Shown in pieces: positions 52,240 through 64,000 of a stretch of DNA of 64,000 nt (its first letter is position 1; every line of letters begins with the position of its first letter). Origin of the DNA: Rhea pennata (lineage: Eukaryota; Chordata; Aves; Rheiformes; Rheidae); assembly GCF_028389875.1 (NCBI RefSeq), contig NC_084667.1:58878570-58942569 (forward strand), written 5' to 3'. The notes beneath the pieces were generated by a model, which had not been told where the DNA came from, did no database searches, and was given only the letters and a program-made list of their open reading frames with translations. A program made the translations under genes and the position numbers.

Positions 52240-52384
52240 GGGGATTTCTCACCTCCCGTTGGCCTGAGCCCGTTTTTGGAGTGGATGGGCAGGCGGAGTT
52301 TCCAAGCCACAGGGCTCCCTGCACGGTCAGGTCTCCGCCTCTGCACCCTCCCCTTATATCATCCCTGCCCTGAGGCATCCAGAG
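52240..52384 (+). promoter_or_regulatory. TNFAIP2: Candidate TNFAIP2 promoter
   Basis: Within a GC-rich segment 6 kb upstream of the first TNFAIP2 coding exon are two near-matches to the NF-kB decamer, GGGGATTTCT (52240-52249) and CGGAGTTTCC (52294-52303), each with one mismatch. A TATA-like TTATATCA follows at 52354-52361, and a plausible untranslated exon begins about 30 bases later. TNFAIP2 is known as a TNF/NF-kB-inducible gene, so the arrangement is fitting. Single-mismatch motifs are common by chance, so the case rests on the combination. It could instead drive an unrelated non-coding RNA. Confidence 0.35.
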
Positions 52385-52484
52385 CAGCAGCAGTGAGCAG
52401 CCAGCAGCAGCAGAGCACAGCTAGCAGCCAGCACTTCAGCCTGACTCTGAGCTTTGGGATCATACCCGGGATCCACAGCAGAGA
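52385..52484 (+). other. TNFAIP2: Candidate TNFAIP2 5' untranslated exon
   Basis: About 100 bases rich in CAG/AGC repeats, beginning roughly 30 bases after a TATA-like element and ending at AGA|GTAAGT (52485), a near-ideal donor. It contains no ATG, as expected for a leader exon that would join the acceptor at 58365, just 12 bases before the TNFAIP2 start codon. The transcription start is estimated only. Confidence 0.3.
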
Positions 52485-55400
52485 GTAAGTCCTTTGTGCC
52501 TCCTGTCTATGCTGTGAAGCTCGGCGCTTTGCCCCCCCCTGCTGCGGGATTGGTACCTTTCCTTCTTCTCCCACCCCTCTGCCCCTCTTTGCTTCTCGCT
52601 CCCATCTCACTTGTTGCAAGGCTGGCTAGGCTGATGGTTCTCTGTTACATATGAGATAGAGCAACAATAAGGAGAAAGTGCTAAAGGACATATTCTCCTG
52701 CAAAGAGACAGATTTTAGCCACATCTTGTAAGAACCAAAATAGAGAGTAAATCAAATTGCTGTTCCAGTAACAACCGGAAGGACGATAGCTCCAACTACG
52801 TCCTAGAGCTGGAGACCACAAGAATGTGTATCTGGCAATTGCATTCTGACAGCTGTGTCCAATTTCTGTCACACACTCTCCAAATTTCAGGGCATGAACA
52901 CAAAGTGCAAGCAGTGAAGACGCTCTCCCCCGCTCTTCAGCACAAAAGCATCCTAACCCATAGATCTTGGCACCACGATCTAGATTAAGTTTAGTACTTC
53001 TTGTCCCTCTTCTCTCCTAGATTTGTCTCCCTTAAGAAGGGAATGACTTTCTCCTAAATCACAGGATAAATATTGGATTATGATACACTTGGCCTAACTG
53101 CATTAGCAAAGCACTCTTTCAAAGCCTTCTGGCTACGTCTCAGACAACTCCTGTGTCCTGCATACTGCTAGAGTGGCCGGGTTGAGTTGTCGCACTTCTG
53201 CATTGCTGTGCTCAAGGTTTGGTGGATACAACTGAAAGGCAAGAAAGTCCCACTCTACACCTAGAAGCTGCCTCTTCCCAGAATACGTAAGAGCCTGTCT
53301 GCAATTCCCTTTTACCCTTAGGCAGCTGTCTCACATCCACTGCATCCCTTCCTGGGGTATTCGATGAAGGTGGATTTCAAGCTCGGAGTTTGCATCCTCA
53401 GCATATTTAAAGTAGGACTTCTTGAGGCTGCTGCAAAGTAAGGACAAGACCTGTGATTAGAACTGATGGCTGATCAAGAATCCTTATTCCCTCACAATCA
53501 CTCCCAAGATCTCAGCAGAAAGCATGAAGCAGGCATTTTCCAGAATATTCACCAGCCTGCCCTCTGCCAAGGGACTTTCAGGCTGATATAGTTGATCAAA
53601 CAGAAATAGAACTCTCTGGGAAAATTAGGTTTGGGTTTACTAATGCACCAGTAACTCTTTCTGTGAAATGAAGCCCTGTAAAAGCCTGAGTGCAGGATGT
53701 GGCTTTGGGAGTAATAACATTAAAACCGAGTCCTAGACAGCAGCAGATTGTTTTCCTTTCGGTGGTGGTAGTTGTTTGAAAAGACAATATGTAATTTCAA
53801 AGCAAGAGTAATATGTACTATATTTTCCCTTCATGGTTGATATAATGGTTTTGCAATAATAATATACATACATAATTTTCTCTTCTCTCTTGCTACTTGA
53901 AAAATTCTCACTGCTTACAGGAGACACTGCCTTATAGGACTATTTTCAATTGTGCTTAAGTAATTCAGGGAAATCAAGCCCTCATTTAAAAGTGACTAAG
54001 GCATCTGGGAATCCTCAGCCCTTTCAATAGGTATTTTATACACTGCCAGCTGAGGGTGGGCTAGTACCACAGGTAGGTGCCCCCATCCTAGGGTAAACCT
54101 GCCGGCCAGTAATAGTGGTGAAGAGACAGGACAGAGCTTTGCTTGTTCATAGATCAAAGGCACATATTTATGTGAATATTTAGGTGACTGTGTGACTGTA
54201 CCTATGTTGTTCTTGAGACAGATTGTACATGGTTTAAAGTCACTTTGGATCTCTTACAACTGACCTGTGTTTCACGATGTAGACAAACCAGAGGGCCACA
54301 GTTGTTTAGGTTCCTCTGAAATCAGGGAGGTTCAGTACTCAGGGCAGAAAGTGATTCAGGCCCCCATCTTGCAGTGAGCCACAGAGAAGCAGACAGGCCT
54401 AATAGCAAGAGCCAACAAGGTCACCGTGAAACCCATGATGACCTTCCCAAAAAATTCATGTGGAAAACTCTTTCAGGGAGCTGAGCTTGACTAATTACGG
54501 ACATGAAATGGGCTGTGCACAAAAGACATGCACTGGAAGAGCTGTAGTGTGCTTTGCCAAAATCATCGGGGCCCCATTCAGCTCCCAAAACTGAGGCATC
54601 TTGCACTGTGTGAGATGTCCCAGCATGCTCCACTCTGCCACTACCATTCTCCTTAAGTCCCCCAGGTCCCCTGTCCCTGTCATAGGAATCTCTGTTTAAC
54701 ACCCCAACCAGTTAACAGAAACGGGTAGGAAAAAAACAGCCACTTTGGCAGGTCTTCCCAGCTCGGGATGGTTGGGGCAGTTTGACAGGCCGAGATTGGC
54801 ATCTCAGTAGACTCTCTATTTAGATTTATTAGCAGATTATTTAGGTTGTCACGACTGAATAGTCCCAAGTAAACTAAAATCTTAGCAGTCATGTAGCTGT
54901 ATGTTCTGCTTTATTGGTTTAAATGTAGTGTGAGCTCGTGCAGTTCTCTCGGGTGGACAGGGGCTGCATCACTTTCACGATGATCAGAGGGTAGAAGAAA
55001 AAGCTAATAGAAATGCAAGGAACAAATCGCTAAAGCTTCAGGTTTCTGAAAGAATGAAGGAGAGTGGGGATTTCTTTTAAAACAAAAGAGACATAAATCT
55101 TCATGATCTAGAATGTCAGTGGGCTGGAAAGGAATAAAAATCCCAACAAAATTCTGATAATACTGGCAGCAGCTTAGGAAAAAAATGGACAAGAAAAAGA
55201 TCAGCAAAGATTGCAGAATAAGTAATTATAAATTTCTTCCTTAAGTGCTCCTCTGACATGCCATGAGCCACCACTAATGAATGAGCTCATTTTTAAGCAT
55301 GCGACTTCTGTGAAGATTGTTTACGGCAAACGATTAAAAGAGAAAGCCTCCCTGCTCAGAGCCCAGGTTTTGTCTTTCCATCTCATGGCTCTGATCCACC

Positions 55401-58364
55401 TCACGCCCGCTCATCGTGCTTGCCCTTGCTGCCCACCCCAGGAGAGCACCAGCACAGAGATATGCAAAATGATGCCCCCCTTCCAGAGATCTGGCCCACA
55501 GAACAAGGCAGCCCGAGCACCCGCTGATTCCTTTCCTGACCATTCACTCAATAGCACGGTCGTCCTCATTGCATGGGCTTTGACATAGACTAGAATAGCA
55601 GGTGATGCTAAATGTGCTCTGCTGATGATCAGGTTACAACCCATATGATGAATGTGCTGTGTCAAAAATAATTGGATCTGTCCTGCCACAAACTATGAAT
55701 AGCGTGACTTTTTATTATTATTAAATAATATTAATAATGATGATGATGACAATGAATGGCTGGAATCTATCTACCCATGATCTTAAATCATTTAACTACC
55801 CAAGAGCAGGATACAAGCTTTATTTCTGGGAAATGGTTCAGCGTTTCCCAAAGTATTAACTGCTAAAACAATTAGGAGCCTTCTGCAGCTTTAACAAGCT
55901 TTTATTCTTAAGCAGAACATAAACATATAAGAGCATCCCTTAGCAATCTGACCCAGATGTGGCCTCTGGGTATACCCAGCTGCCGCAGAGGTTGGGAGCA
56001 GATGCTCTGGGAGAAAAGCAAGAAGCAGGCTTGTGCGGAAGGACTCTCCTGCAGGGGCCCTCCTGCTATAAGCAGTGCCACCTCCTCCTCGCTGAGCCTT
56101 TCTTGCAGAAAGTGCTTGGCTGGACAATGACAAAGGAAAGAAAATGAGTGGGGTGTTTTCATACAGCTTGCTCTAAGGAACTGCGGCTGCATTTCATAAC
56201 AGGTTTATTGGTACTTCCAGCTGCAGATACAAACGTGCACAAAGCAGCAGTGGCAAACTGATGAATGCTGGGCTAGTGCTTGAGCTGGTCAAAAGTGAGC
56301 ATTGCTGTTGGATCTACAGCCCTCTGACAAACAAGGAAGAAAGGAATTTGGAGGAATGAATCTAGATGCAGGATAGTATTGGGAAATGCAGGCCAGGAGG
56401 ACAGCCTTATGAAAATAAGATAAGTACTGAACATTTCCATAGCATCCCTGATGCATTGTTATTTTTTTCTTCCTCCTTTCCTTCTCCATGATAATTCTGA
56501 TAAAGTGAAGAAATATATCTGTTGTTTCAGCCATGTCTCATACTGCCTCCAGGGGAATCCTCATGCTCAGATTCCCTTTTCTGTTCCTGAGGGACTGGTG
56601 CCACCGTTCTGGGAAAAAACAGCTCCATTGACCAATTACTCAATCTCTCAAACAAATGAGCCACTGTTGTGTCATTCAGTGATAGCTGCACCTTAGATTT
56701 AAGTTTACACTGTGCCCAAGGTCACAGAACATGTCTTTAGCTTGTTTCCTGGAGAAGGCATGCTTTTTAATGATGCCAGGCTCTCTTCCATCTGATCGGA
56801 TACCATCCGATATGACTAACTTCATACTTCAGTGGCCCAAACTAAAACAAAGAGCCAGAGTCTTGCAACTGTTTTTCCAGAAATAAGGATCACAGTTTAT
56901 GTCAACATAATGCTTATTAACAGCATAAACTTAGAAGGGTATTTGAAGATCATCACACTGTGGCCTCATAACTGAAGCCAAATTATCTTCCTTTATTTAC
57001 ACACTAATTCCAATGTTCTTATTCAGTAAGAGTAACCCAAAACTTGCCTAAGAGTTCTTCATACAGAATTGCACTGGTCTTCCAGAAAGTCACTTTAATA
57101 AAACATTGTTGGAACAAGGGATTAACTTATTTTATTTACCATGAATGATGATAATAATAATGGTTGTTATAATTTAACTATAATGTAATTGCAGAGCTAT
57201 AAGAATACATTATATGCTGTATATTAATACATAAATAATTTATAAATATAAATGTAAAAGGAGATATGATTACAATAACAAATGTATTTATTGCTAACTA
57301 TTTGTAGTGTAGGAGGATGTTGGGGCAGACAGGAGTCTCACTGGTGGAGGAACACTCTGGCAGAATAGTCTCTTCCCAAACAGGACTAAACCAGCCCAAT
57401 CCTGCTGCCCTGTCCACGTTTCCTTCTCAGTTCTGGACATGCAGCAGCCCCCTCACTAGCACTCCCAATTTTATTAGAATTTGCTTTCTGTGCAGGCCAG
57501 GGCTTGCAGCAAAGCCCAGAATTTCAACACAGCAGATGAGGCAATTGCTTACAGATAGTTGAGGGTGCTCAAGTTACGCTGAAGTTGCCTTCCTTGCTTC
57601 AGGAGGCTCTGCCTCCGACACTCCAGTCCTTCCCATTATGTCACATCCCTGATGGCTCTGAACTCCCAGCTGCCTCCTCAAGGATTCCTCCTCAGTAAGG
57701 CTGAGCATTTTGTTACTGGCTTAAATGGAAACAGAGAGAAACCAGCAAGGCTTTTGCTCAGCAGGACTAATTCCTCAGTGAAGCATGTGGCATACTTGGC
57801 TTAGCAGGCTACTCTCCGTTTCATGCTGTAATTGCAAACTCAGTGTGCAAGGAGCTACGTGGTTGCTTCCACAAACAGATTTACAACCAGATGAGCAAAG
57901 ATCGGGGAAAAATGGCTCTGAGAAAGGTTAAAATTGATCCTGAGCCCATATAAACACATAGTATTTGCTCTGAATGGGCATAGGCTGCCTATTTGTGTGC
58001 AGTGCCCATGATCACTACTTCCTTGCCTCCTCAGCAGTCTCTGGAAGAGCTCTGCTCTCCTGCATCCAGATAGACTAGTTTTCAACCACACTATTCTGAA
58101 TCACCTTAAAATCACACATCTATGTTTTTTTACGCCCTTTATTAGACTAGAGAGTTGCTTCCATCCTCTCGATCATCTGAAGATACTTTGCTTGGGAGCT
58201 CTCCTGCAAAATGGTATGCCAGATGTGCTCTAGAGCTCCCCACACACTGAGAAACAGTTATAGAAACTTTCTTTTTCTAAATGGCTATATGCCTTAACAC
58301 ATTGTGCCGTTGTAGATCTTATGCAAACAGTTATGATCTGACCAATTCTTTCTGAAATTTACAG
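52485..58364 (+). other. Probable TNFAIP2 5' intron / flank
   Basis: 5.9 kb ending in the acceptor GAAATTTACAG at 58364. AT-rich stretches occur at 55711-55750 (ATT/ATG trinucleotides) and around 57130-57290. No coding exon or RNA gene is recognised. Whether it is one intron depends on the leader exon proposed at 52385-52484. Confidence 0.45.
55711..55750. repeat. AT-rich trinucleotide repeat (ATT / ATG)
   Basis: TTATTATTATT followed by AATAATATTAATAATGATGATGATGA-like sequence. An imperfect microsatellite with no attached mobile element seen. Confidence 0.8.
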
Positions 58365-58710
58365 GTTAAAAGAAAAATGATGAAAATGTTACCCTTTCTC
58401 CAAAGTGGTCCTATTGGAATACGCAAAGAATCAAAGGATTGCATTGAGGAAAACAGTCAGCTTGGAAACCCTTCCACATCAGTAGCTGGGCAAGTTCCAG
58501 TTTGTCCTGAGCTTTCTGAAAACTGGTCCAAGAACCATGTAAAAACAAGTGAAAAGCAAGATGTGGCCTGCAGACACTCACGTACATCTTCCATCACGAG
58601 CAATGGGAGCTGTGTCTCTGCTGCGGAGAGTCCTGAAAAGGGGAAGAAAGGACTGATAAAAATCCTTAAGAGTGCACTTAAGAAGAAGAAAGATTCCAAA
58701 TTGCTCGGTG
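58365..58710 (+). CDS. TNFAIP2: TNFAIP2 coding exon 1
   Basis: Acceptor TTTACAG at 58364, donor GGTG|GTAAGT at 58711, phase 1 out. Coding runs from ATG 58377 for 111 codons plus one base; 58365-58376 is leader. The protein is Ser/Thr/Glu-rich with a polybasic end. The phase matches EXOC3L4 exon 1, and both exons end with a basic or Ser/Gly segment ahead of the Sec6 domain. Confidence 0.85.
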
Positions 58711-61700
58711 GTAAGTGTTGAGCCATCCTCTCTAGCATCTCACAGACTGTAGTTATCCTTAGAGTGGCTGCATACAGTAGAGAAGAGTTGTCTCCGTGAG
58801 AAACAGAGGCAAAGCCAGATTATAGTGACTTCCCCAGGGAGCCCAGGGAAACATGGACTGAGAGAAAGTGATCTCAAATCCCAGTGCTTTGGTCACTAGG
58901 CCGTTCTTTCTCCCTTTCCCCAAGGAACTGCAGCTTTGCCTGCCTTCTGTGCAAAGTGAACCTTACTAGCTCCTCTAGTTCCAGGGGATGGAGAGAGGTA
59001 GAAAAACATCTGGCAATAGAAACCCAGTGCTGCAGAGAACTCTGTGGCCTGTCCAAGCCTCACCTGTACCAAATTGCCAGTTCATAGACACAGCAAACTG
59101 CACTTTAGAATAAGTCCGTTTTTTGTTTGTACCTCCTTTACTAGGAGGCTGTTCCAAAGACTCACTGTTTTAGTGCAAATTATTTCCTTTCTAAAGAAGC
59201 CTATTCCTGGCTAATTTAGATCTCTTTCCATTTGTGCCAGCTACTATCCTTAACTGGTGGTTTTCCCTACATGTATTCCAAGGGATGTATTTATCCTCCT
59301 CAACCTTTATTTTTGTCAGCTAAATGAGCCAAACCTCCTAAGGGCAGGCTCTTCATGCCTTTGCTCTGACCGCTATGTTGTGTTGTTTCCAATGTCTCTT
59401 TTTTTGAGATGAATCACACAGAATTTCAAAAGTATTTCAGATGAGATCTCACCCATGCTTGGTGCAGTAATGTTACCATTTTCCTGTCTTTGCTGGATAT
59501 TGGTCTCTGGATATGTCTTAGAATCATATCTGGCATATTCACAATCAACCCAAGATAATGATTTACTAGTACTTCAGGCAACTTTCTTCCTCCTTCATTT
59601 CCAACTTATATGTATCCAGCTTGCAGCATAAAATCTTATCTATTCCTGAGTAGCTTTTGTTCTATTAAATTCGTATACTGTACTATATTGTGCTATTAAA
59701 TTTCAGTCCATTTACTCTTCAAGTTATCCATTGTTCCTGTAAAGTATAACAAGCCCTCGATTTCAATAAAGTCTCTGAATTCTGTGTAATCAGCACATGT
59801 CAACCGGGCACACCCAGCTTTTGTGCTGTAGTCACTAAGGCGAATATTAAGTAAGATTAGTTCTGTGATTAACGTAACCTTTCTCCACCCACGGGTTTTA
59901 ATACAAACCCTCATCCTTACAAACCTAACAAAACTGATTTTTGATAACTCCTCCAGTTTAACTGATAATTTCCCAGATCACACCATAGGAAGTGACGGAC
60001 TGTAGGTCAGATAGGATAGCTCAGTCATATCTATCTTGCCCGTTATGTGAGTCATCCAAAAATTTCACAGGTTATATCATGCCAATCTACTTCAGGAAAA
60101 TCCATGTGGTATTTCCTCTAGAACTTGTTATTTAGTTACATTATTCTTTCCATCTACATTTTTTTCTAAAACCTTGATTATTATTTGAAGTCATATTAAT
60201 GGGATGGAATTGGGTGAATCACTCCTAATCTCTCTCTTTTTTAAGTTTAGATATCACAATTGCTAAATGCTTGTGTCTTCATCGCTGTGATAGATCTGGA
60301 CTTGAAGAAAATGTACAATTTCTTTCAGTATTTTGGAATAACTGTATATTACTCAGACTTACTCTCCAGCACTCTGAGAATTTTGCTCAGATCAGGTTGT
60401 TTTGATATGTTTATTTCTTTTTTACCACCCATTAGACTGTTGTGTGTTCCTCATTACTGGGTTTCCTAACAACACTGAGGTAATATATTCATTTAAATTT
60501 AGAGGCTGAGTTTTGAATAATCTTTCATTTTGACCCTGAGGAATTTGACTTTTCTTTAAATATGAGGGATCCACATGCCAGTTATGTTAGCTATTTTGCT
60601 GTTTTCCTTGCTTCAGTCCCTGAACCACAGTACACCCTTGGTCCATGTGTCAAATTCCTGTGGTCATGAGCAGAGCAGGGAAGGCAATGAGCAAATGAGC
60701 TGTCCTCGCAGGCTTCCTTTGACCGTGATACCGTGGCTGTCGTGCTGGGGGACATTTCCTTGTGACTCTTCCTCTCCATCAGTTCTGCTCCAAGGAGCAA
60801 CTATACACTCTCAAAACTATGGGATTTTCCATTCCACTCCTCCCCTCACTCGTTCTCATAAAACTGATGGTATATCCTCAGGCCTGCTAAAAACTCAAGG
60901 GACTTTTGGACCCTTGTTTAGCAACCCAACCGCTGCAAGGAGATAAAAAGAGTGAACAGAACTAAATCCCAGAAAAAATCATGGGTAGCACCTGAATATC
61001 TGTTGTATGTAACACATTGGCAGTAGATATTCAAATTGCTATTTTACCAGTTAGGGGTATGCATGGAATACTCAAATCTTTAAATACACGGAAAGATTTT
61101 CTGTATAGTGAAGGAGTCTAAGAGCTACCATTATAGAAGCATAAACATAAAGAAAATAGTAATCCAGAGCCATTATTTTGTGTAAAACAGAAACTTAAAG
61201 CTTCACTATTGGGTAAAGAAAAGTTGTTCTTTTTTCCCCAGTCAGACAAATCATGGATCTCATTGAAGAGAACAAGTTTTCTGATGCTTCTCAACACTTG
61301 ATTGTCCTGGAGAAGAGCCTTTCTATCAAAGGTGAAGAGGAACTGAAAATCAGCCAGCAAGATATTGAGTCCCTCTATGAAATTCTGAAGAATAAAGTCT
61401 TTGACATCTTAAAAGATTCTGTACTTTTAGCAGCAGCAAAACCGGATTTATTGCAGCAAGCAGTAGATGCACTAAAAGAACAAGAGAAAGAAGATCAGAG
61501 TTATTTGTCAGAGAATCCACCTGACCAAAACATGCAATCTAGACCTAGAAAATGGAAAGAGCTTTGGATGGCTACAGTAAAGGAGTCTGTAGAGACTCAG
61601 ATGAAAGACACACGTCGTACTCCAACAACTGAGAACCTTTCTACAGCTGGCCAAAATCTCCTGCACATGGGGAGGACGATGAAAGAAGATTTGACAGTAG

Positions 61701-64000
61701 TAGTGAAGCACATTAAACAGCTTTATCCTCCTGAGTTTTGTGTGTGCAGCACATATGCAGAACTCTACCACAATTATTTTGCCTCCCAGCTGAAGAAAAC
61801 TGCTGAATCTCAGCTGGAAGACAAGGATATTTACCTTCTTCTCTCATGGGTGCACAACATTTATCCAAAGTAAGTGACACTTTTATGTCTGTGTTTATCT
61901 CTGGTGATCAACAGCTTCATTGGCTGGGAAAAAAAATGCGCATTTGCTTGCTTTATGAATTGGTATCACTTCAGTGTGCCTAGTTTGTGCAGATTTACAA
62001 CAGCTAGCCAGAATGGTTGGAAGGCATTTGCTTCAGACTGGTATGCTTTAAACCAAGATCTCCCCACATCAAGCAGACTTCTGAGCAGTAGTCATACATG
62101 CACGTGCTTAGGGCTTCACATGTGGAAGGGTAACTTGGGCAGGTCCAACCTGTTGCAGAACTGAACTCATTCTTAGAAGATTTGGAAATTTAAGCTTTCT
62201 GGCCTGCTGGAGCTGAGAAAAGCCATTAAATAACAATCTAAGATGCAGTTATCCTGGCACCAAAGGATGTTGCTTAGGTATTACCCACAGTCTGTACTTT
62301 TTGTGGGAAAAGAAGACCAAACGGTGAACCCCTGTAACAGGACATCACTAGCCAAGGGCTGCTCTTCAGATGCATAACCACTGTATGCTGTAAAACTGAA
62401 AAGATTTGTCCTTGTTGCTTAGTATACTGGATGTAGAATCAAGGTGTCTCATTTCTGAGACGAAAAACTGTAAATATATGTGCAGTGTTTCTTTCACTGT
62501 TCTAAAGCCACTAAACCTTTGCCTCCACTTCCTTCTCCTCTCGTTCCACTGTCAGAATATGATGAGTCAGTGTCGATCCTGGATTTTTTCCAGAGCCAAT
62601 GCTGTGCTCTAGATCATGAGGTCAAAGAGCTAATTGCAAATTTGGGCAATATTTTAATAGCAGACTCATCACTCTGTAGTCAGTGAAGCCAGATGCCGTG
62701 CTTTCATATTCTGAGAAAACTGGGTGTGTCTGCAAGGTTCAAAATGAAAAAAAAAATACTGACACACTGACAAAACAAAAACTGACACACATATAATTAC
62801 CTGGAGGAATCACGATGCACTCTAAAGAGCAATACCAGCAGTCCCCATGGCCAATAAATCCCTTAGCCAAAGAATCCACTTGCACAAGTTGGAGAATGAC
62901 TTTCCTTTGGGAACAGCCCGGAATATTTAGCTCCTAAATGCATAATGGTGCTATTCCAAGGAGGAAAAACCTTTACTCTTTTACATAGCTATGTGCATCA
63001 CAGAGTTTCTTCCCATCACACCAGGATAAGGAAAGATTTGACTTAAACTAGAGCATATTTGGAAAATGGTAGCTGTGTGGAGTGGAGCTCAGCACCAGCA
63101 GTATCCTGGTCCTCGGGACTGAATTGGCCAAGGCAGCTGCTATTTCTCAGGGTGTTCCTAGAAGCAGTGTCTAGAGGTCTACTCAATGAGCACCTCCCTT
63201 AATGATTTGAGCAAAGGGAGAAGAGGTAAGGAGGAAGGAAGGGCTCAACTGCAGAAAGACCTGGCCTGAGATTGCAGTGTTGTGTTAAAAACAGCCAGTG
63301 TGTGGGAAGTACAGTAATATATTAATGTACATCTGGGTCATCTGTAAACACACAGGAATCAGGCAATGCCCGAAGTTATTCTTTGCAGCTCAGTAGGGAG
63401 AAGCTATTTCCAAAGCAGCCCTCCCATGAGCTTTGGCCTGAACTCCTCTACAGTTGGCAGAGCCCTTCCTGGGCTGCTGCACGCCACAATTTCCCCCGAA
63501 AACACCTCAGCAGCACTCGGGTCAGCCAGCATGGTGTGGGGAAATAACAGCAGGGTATAAAACCACCCGCTCCTTCCTCACAGACGAGCCACAAAAACCA
63601 CGTTTCCTCGGAGAGCAAACTGTTGATGGGGAAAGGCAGCTTCCTCGAGCTAGTTCCTCCCGTTGCTCTGAAGCCCCCGTCCCCGCTGCAGTGACTTGGC
63701 AGACACCCCGAGAGCTGCGGCAGCGTGTGACTCTTCTCTGGGCTTGCTGGGGCTCCCACCCTCACTCATCAGCAGAGTTTCCTCTCTTCCAAGTCCTGCC
63801 TAGACTAAGGACAGTGTACATCTCCATCTGGCTTTCACTGATATACTCAAAAAGTGTTGCTCATTTGCATCAACAGCTGTCTTGAATTATGCTGCCCTTG
63901 GAAAATGTGACTGTTTGGCTTTTTCATTCCAGTGACATAAGAAAAGATCACGTTTTAGCAGAGGAGTTGGAAAAAATTAAGCTTGGAAGCCTTTTGCCAT
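58377..64000 (+). CDS. TNFAIP2: TNF alpha-induced protein 2 (M-Sec), 5' part, continues past window
   Basis: Three exons (58377-58710, 61242-61869, 63933 to the edge) join in frame to the first 343 residues. The N-terminus MMKMLPFLQSGPIG resembles mammalian TNFAIP2. Residues 88-108 are strongly basic (KGKKGLIKILKSALKKKK); in M-Sec a basic N-terminal region binds PI(4,5)P2 and helps form tunnelling nanotubes. From residue 112 the Sec6 helical domain begins, with RPRKWKELW, LGRTMKEDL, YPPEFCVCSTYAELYH and SWVHNIYPNDI, then LGSLLP at the edge. These fit TNFAIP2 better than the upstream gene does. TNFAIP2 acts with RalA and the exocyst in membrane protrusion and is induced by TNF and NF-kB. The start is ATG 58377; a second ATG follows at once at 58380. 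The protein is usually about 650 residues, so roughly half is missing. Confidence 0.88.
58711..61241 (+). other. TNFAIP2 intron after coding exon 1
   Basis: A 2.5 kb AT-rich intron from GTAAGT to the acceptor TTCTTTTTTCCCCAG at 61241. No nested gene or mobile element is recognised. Confidence 0.75.
61242..61869 (+). CDS. TNFAIP2: TNFAIP2 coding exon 2 (large Sec6 N-terminal exon)
   Basis: 628 bases, residues 112-320. The first two bases complete a Val codon with exon 1; it ends CCAAA|GTAAGT in phase 2. It encodes LYEILKNKVFDIL, ALKEQEKEDQ, RPRKWKELW, LGRTMKEDL, YPPEFCVCSTYAELYH and LLLSWVHNIYP, successive conserved segments of the TNFAIP2 first helical bundle. It is 24 bases shorter than its EXOC3L4 counterpart with the same phases. 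Confidence 0.95.
61870..63932 (+). other. TNFAIP2 intron after coding exon 2
   Basis: A 2.1 kb intron ending CTTTTTCATTCCAG at 63932. Its last 500 bases (63440-63790) are GC-rich and contain a consensus TATA box at 63556-63562. That makes an internal promoter conceivable, but no downstream first exon with a clear donor was found. Confidence 0.7.
63556..63562 (+). promoter_or_regulatory. Consensus TATA box inside TNFAIP2 intron
   Basis: GTATAAAA set between GC-rich flanks, 370 bases before the next TNFAIP2 exon. TATAAAA in GC-rich context is less expected by chance than in AT-rich DNA, but nothing else proves promoter activity. Confidence 0.2.
63933..64000 (+). CDS. TNFAIP2: TNFAIP2 coding exon 3 (cut by window edge)
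   Basis: The acceptor CATTCCAG is followed by a base completing the Asn codon split at the exon 2 junction. The frame then reads DIRKDHVLAEELEKIKLGSLLP, 22 codons to the edge. The NDI...LGSLLP pattern fits the TNFAIP2 region after the first helical bundle. Confidence 0.88.

Overview
The window is vertebrate nuclear DNA, most probably from a bird or another sauropsid. The coding sequence is split into short exons with GT-AG introns of 0.5-4 kb. Bulk DNA is CpG-poor and strikingly poor in interspersed repeats. The one clear retroposon, at about 10.81-10.95 kb, joins a tRNA-Ile-like head to a CR1-type LINE tail, an arrangement known from archosaur genomes. I cannot name the species.

Layout. 1-11.27 kb: no recognisable protein gene; one CpG-rich block (760-1210), the SINE, and a weak candidate upstream exon near 8.8-9.1 kb. 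11.27-34.20 kb, + strand: a complete gene of the exocyst Sec6/EXOC3-like family. Eleven coding exons join in frame to a 712-residue protein, which I call EXOC3L4. 34.2-52.2 kb: intergenic DNA with a degenerate 54-bp minisatellite (45.44-45.71 kb), a second CpG-rich block (38.16-38.42 kb), a possible DNA-transposon end and simple repeats. 52.24-52.48 kb: a promoter-like segment with NF-kB-like motifs, a TATA-like element and a candidate untranslated exon. 58.37 kb to the right edge: the first three coding exons of a second Sec6-family gene, TNFAIP2 (M-Sec), which runs out of the window.

The two genes are head-to-tail paralogues in the same order and orientation as EXOC3L4-TNFAIP2 in mammals. 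The junctions visible in both share intron phases: phase 1 after the basic N-terminal exon and phase 2 after the large first Sec6 exon. This points to an old tandem duplication. TNFAIP2 is a TNF-inducible protein of membrane protrusions and tunnelling nanotubes; EXOC3L4 is a poorly characterised relative. Exon boundaries were read by eye from splice motifs, frame continuity and family similarity. No transcript or database evidence was available.
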